From positions 1 through 35,871 of the forward strand of contig JAUNDJ010000013.1 in NCBI GenBank assembly GCA_030526175.1: DNA of 35,871 nucleotides. The letters are read 5' to 3'. The notes under the pieces are model-generated. The model worked only from the letters and a program-made list of their open reading frames with translations, was not told the origin of the DNA and searched no databases. A program made the translations under genes and the position numbers. Positions 16,220-28,300 of the stretch are shown here, one piece after another. The DNA comes from Bacillota bacterium. Lineage in GTDB: Bacteria > Bacillota_I > Bacilli_A > Erysipelotrichales > Erysipelotrichaceae. Numbering within the stretch: the stretch's first letter is position 1; the number at the start of each line of letters is the position of its first letter.

Positions 16220-16262
16220 ACAAAAAAGGCGCTATCAACCCTAAGATTGAAAAGCGCCTTTG
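16220..16262 (-). terminator. Second terminator downstream of the giant gene
   Basis: AAGGCGCT and AGCGCCTT form an 8-bp GC-rich stem, extendable by CAATC/GGTTG inside the loop, followed on the minus strand by TTTTTTG. It is about 120 bases past the first terminator and probably insulates mntP from the giant gene's transcript. The plus-strand T-run is weaker. Confidence 0.7.
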
Positions 16263-16337
16263 CTTTGTACACTAATAATGTATATAAATGTGAAATAAAT
16301 GTCAATGTTTTTTTCAGAAAACAATTTCAAAACATTC

Positions 16338-16370
16338 AGAAAATAAAGACTGATCAAAATGACCAGCCTT
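16338..16370 (-). terminator. First terminator of the giant surface-protein gene
   Basis: On the minus strand AAGGCTGGTCA pairs with TGATCAGTCTT (11 bp with two G-U pairs, 3-base loop), followed by TTATTTT, about ten bases after the stop codon. Confidence 0.82.
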
Positions 16371-16381
16371 TATTATATTAT

Positions 16382-19300
16382 CTATTCTGTTTCTTTACGT
16401 TTTTTCAACATAATCACAAGTAAAGCAAACATAGAAGCTAACATACCTCCTCCATAGAATGTAGAGTTAGTATTAACACTTGTAGGTGTACCGCCGTTGA
16501 CTTTTTTATCAACCATAACGATTTCTTTTACAACTTCTTTATTTCCTTTCTTATCAACCACAGAAATAGTTCCGTCAACATCGATTTCAAAAGTAATATC
16601 TTTTGCGATCGCATATCCTTTTGGAGCCGAAATTTCTTTTAATGTGTAAACACCTGGTTGTAATTCTGTAACATACGATTGACCCGCAACAGTAGTCCAA
16701 GTTTCTGTATAGGATTGACCATCTAATGTCGTACCAATAATTTGTAACTTCGCACCACCAATTAAGTCTTTCATATCTGTTTTATTAACAATTACTTTGT
16801 GGTTTGACCAAGCATCTTTCATTACGATTTCTTGCACTTCTTCTACACCATTTACAGTTACTGTAAAGTCAATAGATTCTGCAATTTCATAACCATTTGG
16901 AGCCATTACTTCTGTTAATGTGTAATCACCAGGTTGTAATTCAAGTTCATGCGATTTTCCAGCTTCTGAAATCCAAGTAATTTCTACTTGTCTACCATCT
17001 TTTGTAGTTCCAGTTACTGTTAATTCAGCACCTTCAATTTCTTTTCCATTAAAGTCAACTTTTGAAATCATTACCTTGTGATCTGACCACTTATCTTCCA
17101 TCTTGATATTTTGCACTTCATCAACACCTTCTACATCAACAGTAAATTCGATTGATTCAGCAACTTCGTATCCGTCAGGAGCTGTCACTTCCGTTAATGT
17201 ATATTCACCAGGTTGTAATTCAAGTTCGTGCGATTTACCAGCTTCTGATGTCCAAGTAATTTCTACTTTTTCACCATCTTTTGATGTTCCAGTCACTGTT
17301 AATTTTGCACCTTCAATTTCTTCTCCGGTAATGTCTACTTTAGAAATGGCAACTTTGTGATCCGCATACTTATCTACCATAACGACTTTGTCAACTTCAT
17401 CATCTCCGATAGTTACAATTCCTTCTTTGCTTACTACAAAAGTAATAGGATCGGCTTTTTCATAACCATCTGGAGCTGAGATTTCGCTTAGTACATAAGT
17501 TCCAGCTTTAACATTAATTTCCTTAACTTTTCCATCAGTTGTCCAAGTAAATTCTACTTGTTCACCACTGTCTGTTACACCATTTACTCTTAATTGAGCA
17601 TCGGCTAATTCTTCACCAGCAATATCTGTTTTACTAATAGTCACATCATATGTTGATAATTCGTCAATCATGATTAATTCATCCACTGCATTTCCATCAA
17701 CAATGATCATTCCTAATTCATTTACAGTAAATTCCACCGTTTCAGCAATATCATATCCTAAAGGAGCTTTATTTTCTGTAAATGTATATGTTCCTGGTTG
17801 TAATTGTACAAATTTCGCATCACCTGTTGATGTCCAAGTAATTGGTACAATTTCTTGACCATCTTTTCTATGACCAGCAATTGTTAATTCTGCACCTGCT
17901 AATTCATTACCAGCAATATCTTGTTTAGATACTAAGATAGTATGTTTTACCCAAGCATCTAACATGTAGACATTAGTACCTCTTACTGTTTTTCCATCCA
18001 CTGTAATTTTTCCAGTGTGATCAATAGTAAATGTTACTGGTCTAGCAATTTCAAATCCTGCTGGAGCATAATTTTCCACTAATGTGTAAGTTCCAGGTAA
18101 TACTTCTACTTCTTTTCCAGGAGCATCTGTAATCCAAGATTTAACAACGTTTCCGTCTTCATCATACAATGTTAAGCTTGCACCCATAACTTCTCTATTC
18201 GAGAAATCTGTCTTTTTAACAGTTACTAATTGTTCTGAATAATCATCAATCATGACTACTTTTTCAACTTCTTCATTTCCAACTTTTACGATTCCATCTT
18301 TATCCACTACGAATGTAATAGATTCAGATACTTCATAACCATTTGGAGCTGAGTTTTCTGTTAATGTGTATTCTCCTGGTTGTACAGAAATTTCATGTGA
18401 TTCACCTTCTACAGAAGTCCATGATTCAACTACATTTCCTTCACTGTCTGTTACTGATAACTGAGCACCTTCAATTTCTTTTCCAGAAATGTCCTGTTTA
18501 GAAATTACAACAGTTTGATCAGAGTATTCGTCAACCATTACGACTACATCCACAGTATCTTTTCCAACTTTTACGTTTCCATCTTTGTCCACTACGAATG
18601 TGATAGATTCAGATACTTCATAACCGTTTGGAGCTGTGTTTTCAGTTAATGTGTATTCTCCTGGTTGTACAGAGATTTCGTGTGATTGTCCTTCAACAGA
18701 AGTCCATGTATCGACTGTATTTCCTTCACTGTCTGTTACTGATAACTGAGCACCTTCAATTTCGTTTCCAGAAATGTCTTGTTTAGAAATTACTACAGTT
18801 TGATCCGAGTATTCGTCAACCATGATTACTGCATCAACTTTGACTTTTCCAACTTTTACGTTTCCATCTTTGTCCACTACGAATGTGATAGATTCAGATA
18901 CTTCATAACCATTTGGAGCTGAGTTTTCTGTTAATGTGTATTCTCCTGGTTGTACGCTAATTTCATGAGATTCACCTTTTACAGATGTCCATGTTTCCAC
19001 TACATTTCCTTCACTGTCTGTTACTGATAACTCTGCACCAGCAATTTCATTTCCGGAAATATCTTGTTTAGAAATCACAACAGTTTGATCCGAGTATTCG
19101 TCAACCATTTCGATTTCTTGTACTTCTTCTACACCCTGGATTCCCACTGTGAAATCAATTGATTCCGCTACTTCATATCCGTTTGGAGCCATTGTTTCTT
19201 CTAATGTGTATTCTCCTGGTTGTAGTTCAATTTCCTTGGCTTCTTTTCCAGATTCCCAAGTAATTTCGACTGTTTCTCCACCTTTTGTTGTTCCGGTAAT

Positions 19301-22300
19301 CTTCATTTGTGCGCCTTCTACTTCGTTTCCGGCTACATCGACTTTCGATACTTTCACTTTGTGATCTGTGTATTCGTCTGTCATGATTACTTTTTCAACT
19401 TCTTTTTCATTAATTGTCACTTTTCCATCTTTATCCACTGCGAATGTGATAGATTGTGATACTTCGTATCCTTCTGGAGCTGTGTTTTCAACTAATGTAT
19501 AAGTTCCTGGTTGAAGATCGATTCGATAAGATTTTCCTGCTTCCGATGTCCATGAAGCTACTTCATTTCCATCTTCGTCTGTTACAGATAATTCTGCACC
19601 GGCAATTTCATTTCCAATAATATCTTGTTTAGAAATCGCAACTTTTTGGTCGGCATATTCGTCAATCATAACGACTTTGTCAACTTCTTGTTCACTGATA
19701 GTTACTTTTCCATCTTTATCCACTTCAAAAGTAATAGATTCTGATTTTACATAACCATCTGGTGCTGTATTTTCCGTTAATGTGTATTCTCCTGGTTGTA
19801 CATTGATTTCATGAGATTCACCTTCTACAGATGTCCATGTATCAACTGTATTTCCTTCTTTATCTGTTACTGATAATTCTGCACCTTCAATTTCTTTTCC
19901 AGAAATATCCTGTTTAGAAATCACAACGGTTTGATCAGAGTATTCGTCAACCATGACTACTTTTTCAACTTCTTCACCACCAACTGTTACTTTTCCAGTT
20001 TCATCCACTACAAATGTGATTGATTCTGATACTTCGTATCCGTTTGGAGCTGTGTTTTCAGTTAATGTGTATTCTCCTGGTTGTACGCTAATTTCATGTG
20101 ATTCATCTTTTACAGATGTCCATGATTCAACTACATTTCCTTCTTTATCCGTTACAGTTAATTCTGCACCTTCAATTTCGTTTCCAAAAATGTCTTGTTT
20201 AGATATTACAACGGTTTGATCTGCGTATTCGTCTACCATAACTACAGCATCGACTTTGTCTTTTCCTACAGTTACTTTTCCATCTTTATCTACTACGAAT
20301 GTGATAGATTCAGATACTTCATAACCATTTGGAGCTGAATCTTCTGTTAATGTGTAAGTTCCTGGTTGTAATACTACATTTCTTGTATTTCCTGTTGATT
20401 CCCAAGTAATTGGTGTAATTTCTTGGCCATCTTCCGTTGTACCTGTGATTGTTAATGTTGCACCAGCTAATTCTTTTCCGGCAACATCTTGTTTTGAAAT
20501 CTTAACAGTTTGATCCGACCATGCGTCTACCATTTCGATTTCTTGTACTTCTTCTACACCCTGGATTCCCACTGTGAATTCAATTGATTCCGCTACTTCA
20601 TATCCGTTTGGAGCCATTGTTTCTTCTAATGTGTATTCTCCTGGTTGTAGTTCAATTTCCTTGGCTTCTTTTCCAGATTCCCAAGTAATTTCGACTGTTT
20701 CTCCACCTTTTGTTGTTCCGGTAATCTTCATTTGTGCGCCTTCTACTTCGTTTCCGGCTACATCAACTTTTGATACCTTCACTTTGTGGTTTTCGTATTC
20801 GTCTGTCATGACAACAGCGGATACTTCTTGTCCATTAACGCTGACTGTTCCTGTTTCATCCACTACGAATGTAATTGATTCAGATACTACATATCCTTCT
20901 GGAGCTGTGTTTTCTGTTAATGTGTATTCTCCTGGTTGAAGGTCTACTTTATGAGATTTTCCTTCTTCAGAAGTCCATGTTTCTACAACATTACCTTCAC
21001 TGTCTGTTACAGATAATTCTGCACCAGCGATTTCGTTTCCGACAATGTCTTGTTTAGAGATTATAACTTTTTGATCAGCGTATTCGTCAACCATGACTAC
21101 TTGATCAACTTCTTGTTCTCCTACAGTTACTTTTCCACTTAAATCCACTGAGAATGTTATAGTTGCAGCTTTTTCATATCCTAATGGAGCTAAGTTTTCC
21201 ACTAACTTGTAAGTTCCTGGTTGTAATGAAACTTCGTGTGATTGTCCTTCAACAGAAGTCCAAGTTTCTACTACATTTCCTGCATTGTCTGTTACTTTAA
21301 GTTGAGCACCAGAAATTTCTTTTCCAGTAATATCTTGTTTAGAAATAACAACATTGTGATCCGAGTATTCGTCAACCATGATTACTTGATCAACTTCTTG
21401 TCCTCCAATTGTTACTTTTCCAGTTTCATCCACTACGAATGTGATAGATTCTGATACTTCGTATCCGTTTGGAGCCGTTGTTTCTTCTAATGTGTATTCT
21501 CCTGGTTGTACAGAAATTTCGTGTGATTGTCCTTCTTCTGAAGTCCATGTATCCACTACGTTTCCTGATTTGTCAGTAACTTTAAGTTGTGCACCTTCAA
21601 TTTCTTTTCCAGAAATATCTTGTTTAGAAATTGTCACTCTTTGATCTGAGAACGCATCTACCATTACTACATTATCTACTGCAACACCTTTTACGGTCAC
21701 TTTTCCAGTATGATCTACACTAAATGTGATTGATTCTGCTTTTTCGTATCCTAGAGGAGCAAGGTCTTCGACTAATGTATATGTTCCTGGTTGTACAGTA
21801 ATTTCATGAGTTTGATCTTCTCTAGATGTCCATGAATCTATAACTTTTCCGTCTTGATCTTTTACTTTCAAATCGGCACCAGAAATTTCATTTCCATTAA
21901 TATCTTGTTTAGAAATTACAACAGTTTGGTCAGAGTATTCATCAACCATGACTACTTTATCAACTTCTTCGTTTCCAACTGTTACTTTTCCATCTTTATC
22001 TACTATGAATGTGATAGATTCGGATACTTCGTAACCATTTGGAGCTGTGTTTTCAGTTAATGTGTATTCTCCTGGTTGTACAGTAATTTCATGAGATTCA
22101 CCTTTTACAGATGTCCATGCGTCTACTTCGTTTCCTTCACTGTCTGTTACTGATAACTGAGCACCTTCAATTTCTTTTCCAGAAATATCTTGTTTAGAAA
22201 TAACAACTGTTTGGTCAGAGTATTCGTCAACCATGACTACTTTATCAACTTTGTCATTACCAACTTTTACGTTTCCATCTTTGTCTACTACAAATGTGAT

Positions 22301-25300
22301 AGATTCGGATACTTCATAACCATTTGGAGCTGAGTTTTCTGTTAATGTGTAAGTTCCTGGTTGTACGCTAATTTCATGAGAAACATCTTTTTCGGATGTC
22401 CATGAATCGACTTCGTTTCCTTCACTGTCTGTTACTGTTAATTCTGCACCTTCAATTTCTTTTCCAGAAATGTCTTGTTTAGAAATCACAACGGTTTGAT
22501 CTGCGTATTCGTCTACCATAACTACAGCATCGACTTTGTCTTTTCCTACAGTTACTTTTCCATCTTTATCTACTACGAATGTGATAGATTCAGATACTTC
22601 ATAACCATTTGGAGCTGAATCTTCTGTTAATGTGTAAGTTCCTGGTTGTAATACTACATTTCTTGTATTTCCTGTTGATTCCCAAGTAATTGGTGTAATT
22701 TCTTGGCCATCTTCCGTTGTACCTGTGATTGTTAATGTTGCACCAGCTAATTCTTTTCCGGCAACATCTTGTTTTGAAATCTTAACAGTTTGATCCGACC
22801 ATGCGTCTACCATTTCGATTTCTTGTACTTCTTCTACACCCTGGATTCCCACTGTGAATTCAATTGATTCCGCTACTTCATATCCGTTTGGAGCCATTGT
22901 TTCTTCTAATGTGTATTCTCCTGGTTGTAGTTCAATTTCCTTGGCTTCTTTTCCAGATTCCCAAGTAATTTCGACTGTTTCTCCACCTTTTGTTGTTCCG
23001 GTAATCTTCATTTGTGCGCCTTCTACTTCGTTTCCGGCTACATCAACTTTTGATACCTTCACTTTGTGGTTTTCGTATTCGTCTGTCATGACAACAGCGG
23101 ATACTTCTTGTCCATTAACGCTGACTGTTCCTGTTTCATCCACTACGAATGTAATTGATTCAGATACTACATATCCTTCTGGAGCTGTGTTTTCTGTTAA
23201 TGTGTATTCTCCTGGTTGAAGGTCTACTTTATGAGATTTTCCTTCTTCAGAAGTCCATGTTTCTACAACATTACCTTCACTGTCTGTTACAGATAATTCT
23301 GCACCAGCGATTTCGTTTCCAGCAACGTCTTGTTTAGAAATTGTTACTTTTTGATCAGCGTATTCGTCAACCATGACTACTGCATCGACTTTGTCTTTCC
23401 CAACTTTTACGTTTCCATCTTTGTCTACTACGAATGTGATAGATTCGGATGCTTCGTATCCATTTGGAGCTGTGATTTCGATTAATTGATAAGTACCTGG
23501 TTGTACGCTAATTTCATGTGATTCACCTTTTACAGATGTCCATGTTTCCACTACATTTCCATCTTTGTCTGTTACTGATAACTCTGCACCAGCAATTTCG
23601 TTTCCAGAAATGTCTTGTTTAGAAATCACTACGGTTTGATCCGAGTATTCGTCAACCATTTCGATTTCTTGTACTTTGTCTACACCTTGGATTCCCACTG
23701 TGAATTCAATTGATTCCGCTACTTCATATCCGTTTGGAGCCATTGTTTCTTCTAATGTGTATTCTCCTGGTTGTAGTTCAATTTCCTTGGCTTCTTTTCC
23801 AGATTCCCAAGTAATTTCGACTGTTTCTCCACCTTTTGTTGTTCCGGTAATCTTCATTTGTGCGCCTTCTACTTCGTTTCCGGCTACATCGACTTTCGAT
23901 ACTTTCACTTTGTGATCTGTGTATTCGTCTGTCATGATTACTTTTTCAACTTCTTTTTCATTAATTGTCACTTTTCCATCTTTATCCACTGCGAATGTGA
24001 TAGATTGTGATACTTCGTATCCTTCTGGAGCTGTGTTTTCAACTAATGTATAAGTTCCTGGTTGAAGATCGATTCGATAAGATTTTCCTGCTTCCGATGT
24101 CCATGAAGCTACTTCATTTCCATCTTCGTCTGTTACAGATAATTCTGCACCGGCAATTTCATTTCCAATAATATCTTGTTTAGAAATCGCAACTTTTTGG
24201 TCGGCATATTCGTCAATCATAACGACTTTGTCAACTTCTTGTTCACTGATAGTTACTTTTCCATCTTTATCCACTTCAAAAGTAATAGATTCTGATTTTA
24301 CATAACCATCTGGTGCTGTATTTTCCGTTAATGTGTATTCTCCTGGTTGTACATTGATTTCATGAGATTCACCTTCTACAGATGTCCATGTATCAACTGT
24401 ATTTCCTTCTTTATCTGTTACTGATAATTCTGCACCTTCAATTTCTTTTCCAGAAATATCCTGTTTAGAAATCACAACGGTTTGATCAGAGTATTCGTCA
24501 ACCATGACTACTTTTTCAACTTCTTCACCACCAACTGTTACTTTTCCAGTTTCATCCACTACAAATGTGATTGATTCTGATACTTCGTATCCGTTTGGAG
24601 CTGTGTTTTCAGTTAATGTGTATTCTCCTGGTTGGACAGAAATTTCGTGTGATTGTCCTTCTTCTGAAGTCCATGATTCAACTACATTTCCTTCACTGTC
24701 TGTTACTGTTAATTCTGCACCTTCAATTTCGTTTCCAGAAATATCTTGTTTAGAAATTACAACTGTTTGATCAGAGTATTTATCAACCATAACGACAGCA
24801 TCGACTTTGTCTTTTCCTACAGTTACGTTTCCTTCTTTGTCTACTACGAATGTGATAGCTTCAGCTAATTCATAACCATTAGGAGCTGCGTTTTCGGTTA
24901 ATGTGTAAGTTCCTGGTTGTACGCTAATTTCATGTGATTGTCCTTCAACAGAAGTCCATGTATCCACTACATTTCCTTTATTATCTGTTACAAACAATTG
25001 TGCACCAGCAATTTCGTTTCCAGAAATGTCTTGTTTTGAAATCACAACAGTTTGATCCGAGTATTCATCAACCATGACTACTTGATCAACTTCTTCGTTT
25101 CCAACTGTTACTTTTCCATCTTTATCTACTACGAATGTGATAGATTCGGATTTTTCATAACCGTTTGGAGCTGTGTTTTCGGTTAATGTATAAGTTCCTG
25201 GTTGTACAGAAATTTCGTGTGATTGTCCTTCTTCTGAAGTCCATGTATCCACTACGTTTCCTGATTTGTCAGTAACCTTAAGTTGTGCACCTTCAATTTC

Positions 25301-28300
25301 TTTTCCAGAAATATCTTGTTTAGAAATTACAACAGTTTGGTCAGAATATTCGTCAACCATAATTACTTGATCAACTTCTTCATTTCCAACTGTTACTTTT
25401 CCATCTTTGTCTACTACGAATGTGATAGATTCGGATACTTCATAACCATTAGGAGCTGAGTTTTCTGTTAATGTGTAAGTTCCTGGTTGTACGCTAATTT
25501 CATGCGATTCATCTTTTACAGATGTCCATGAATCGACTTCATTTCCTTCACTGTCTGTTACGGATAACTGAGCACCTTCAATTTCTTTTCCAGAAATATC
25601 TTGTTTAGAAATCACAACAGTTTGATCCGAGTATTCATCAACCATGACTACTTGATCAACTTCTTCTTTTTCAACTTTTACTTTTCCAGATTTAGTTACT
25701 ACAAACGTAATCGATTGTGCGATTTCATATCCATTTGGAGCTTGTGTTTCTGTTAAAGTATATGTTCCTGCTGGAAGACTTAATTCATGTGTTGTACCAT
25801 TTGAAGTCCAAGTAATAGGTGTAATTGTTTGACCATCTTCACTTGTTCCGGACACACTCAAACGAGCATCTTTAATTTCATTTCCGGCAATATCTACTTT
25901 AGAAATCGATACATTATGATTCGACAATTCATCCTTCATCACTACAGCTTCTACAGCTTGTCCATTTACTCGAACAACACCTTCTTTATCGACTGTGAAT
26001 GAGATAGATTCTGCAATGTCATATCCTAATGGCGCTTTCTTTTCGATTAATGTATATGCACCTGGTTGTAATGCCACTTCTTTTGTCTCATCTGCTTTTG
26101 AAACCCATGAAATCACATTTTGACCACTTGCATCAACAATGGATAATTCAGCACCAGCTAGTTCATTTCCAGCTATATCTGTTTTCTTAATTACAACGTC
26201 TTGATCTGCATACGCATCAATCATGGTAACCGCATTTACTTCATTTCCACCAACAGTTACTTTTCCATCTTTAGTTACTTTGAAGGTAATAGATTCAGAT
26301 TTTACATAACCTTTTGGAGCTGTAGTTTCTGTTAATGTATATGTTCCTGGTTGTAATTCCACTTTATGAACAGATCCATCGGAAGTCCATTGTTCAACAA
26401 CTTCAGAGTCTTTATTTTTAATAACTAAACTAGCACCTGCTAATTCTTGTCCGCCAATATCTTGTTTAGAAATTGAAACTTCTTTTCCTGGATAACTATT
26501 TGTGATAGTAAATCCATTTTCAACATCTCCACTTACTTTGGAATTAAATGCTTTTCCTGTCATATCTTCAACAACTGTATAAACATATGCATTTCCTGCA
26601 TCGTCTGTTTTTTCATAATTGTTGAAAGATGCTTGCCATTGATTTGCGTTCGATAATTCTAATTCTCCAACAACTTGACCACCACGTAATAATTTTACGG
26701 TAACAGCTGTTTGTTCTTCCGTAGGAATTTCACTTGACCAAATTTTTTCGACTGGAATCGAAATTTTTTCTTTTTCGTTCTTAATCGTCAAAATATCGTT
26801 GTTGTAATAAATATATTGATCGTAATCTACATCGGTATTGCTTACTTGGAAATAGTATTTTGTAGTATTCGCTTGATATCCTGGTAGAGCTGAAATTTCT
26901 TGTACATAATATGTATCTCCTGGCCAGATTACCCAATCGTCACGATCCATTTTACCTTCTAAGAACGCAACCCCATTTTCATCTGTTGTCGCAATAACTG
27001 GTTGTCCACGTCCTAATACTGGTGTTCCATCTCCATTAAATAATTGGAATTGTACACCCGCTAATGTTTTCGCGTTATTGTCTTTATCAACTTTCAAAAT
27101 ACGAATTGCTAAGTTTGAACCAGCACCTTCACCAGAACTTTGTACATCTACCCATTCAGACGAACTAGCCGAATAACCTTTCCATTGAATGTTATTTACA
27201 ATGTTCACACCATTTTCATTCTTTGTTACGGTAGCATCGTATGTAATGATAATTGTTTTTCCATCTGGAATATTTCCAAATGTGATTGTGTTTCCTTTAT
27301 ATTTTCGTGTTACACCATCAATCACATTACCATTTGCATCTGTAATTTGAATAGTTGTATAGTCAATTGACAAGTTTTCATACGAATCCACAAAATCCAT
27401 TGGATTTCCATGGTTCATTTCCATTGCTTCTTTATTAATAGTAATTCTGTATTTCGCAACTTTATTTTTTGAATTAATTTCACCTTTGTTGATTAACTCT
27501 TTTGAAACATTGTCTAATTGCCAGAAGAAATCTTTATGAGCCGATTCTCCATCGTATTCTACTGTATTTCCTAAATTTGCTTGTCCATTATTGCGAATGG
27601 CTGCTGCTTTTAACAACTCTTCATCGTTGGTTGCTTCTAAGAAATATTCAATCTTATAAAATTCGTATAACTCACCATTTTGATTTTTTGGAAGATCTTC
27701 TTCAGCCATAGTGAATTGTCCACCTGTTGCGTTTGGTGTAAACGAAATAGCTTTTTGACCATCCCCTTGATAGTATTGGTTACCACCATAAATATAAGAT
27801 TGTCCTGGTGACATAGATAATAAAGTTGTATCGAATACTTCGTTTACAACTAAATCACCACTTACGTTATTAAAAGATATCCAATATTTATATCCTTTTA
27901 CTTCGCCTCTTTCGACATCCCAATAAGAAGCAGGTTGTCCATCTTTTGTAAGCGAAGTAGTTCTACCTTTAATCTCAACTTGAGCCGTATCTTCGACAAA
28001 ATTTCCATCTTTTAAATATAAGATTGCTTTATTTTGGTGAACTGTATCTTGTCCTGTTGTTTGTGAATATTCTTTCCAATTCGCATTAATCTCTGTTTCC
28101 ACAGAAATCACAACTTGACGACTTGAATTCGAAGCTTTTAATCCCGGATTTCCATCCTTAGTAAATACAATCTTTCCATTTCCCCATTCGTCTTCTTGAT
28201 ATGAGGCATTTTCTCCATCTAGTAATCCACTGACTACATCCATGGTAACAATTTCATCTTTAAGCATTTGTCCATTTGCATAAACAGAAGGAACAACATC

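Larger units (their letters stand above)
16495..26482 (-). repeat. Array of 35 tandem CnaB2-like domain repeats
   Basis: By hand parsing I count 35 units averaging 285 bp. Most are a short type (core SVTDSEGN...W); about ten are a long type with an insert (core TGTTKDGxxxxITW). Central units are near-identical; the two or three units at each end are diverged, as expected if the array grew by internal duplication. All units keep the Lys, Glu and Asp positions of the isopeptide triad. Boundaries are accurate to a few residues. Confidence 0.9.

Noticed and set aside
15888-16244. 118-codon plus-strand open frame between mntP and the giant gene
   Set aside because: No ribosome site before its ATG, no recognisable domain, and its stop lies in the loop of a strong terminator hairpin.
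17103-24770. Many plus-strand open frames opposite the giant gene, some nearly identical to one another
   Set aside because: They are antisense shadows of the repeat array: same period, same duplicated blocks, no ribosome sites.
16495-26482. Regular ~285-bp repeats considered as a CRISPR-like or satellite array
   Set aside because: The whole stretch is one open frame whose units encode a clear protein domain; there are no short direct repeats with unique spacers.
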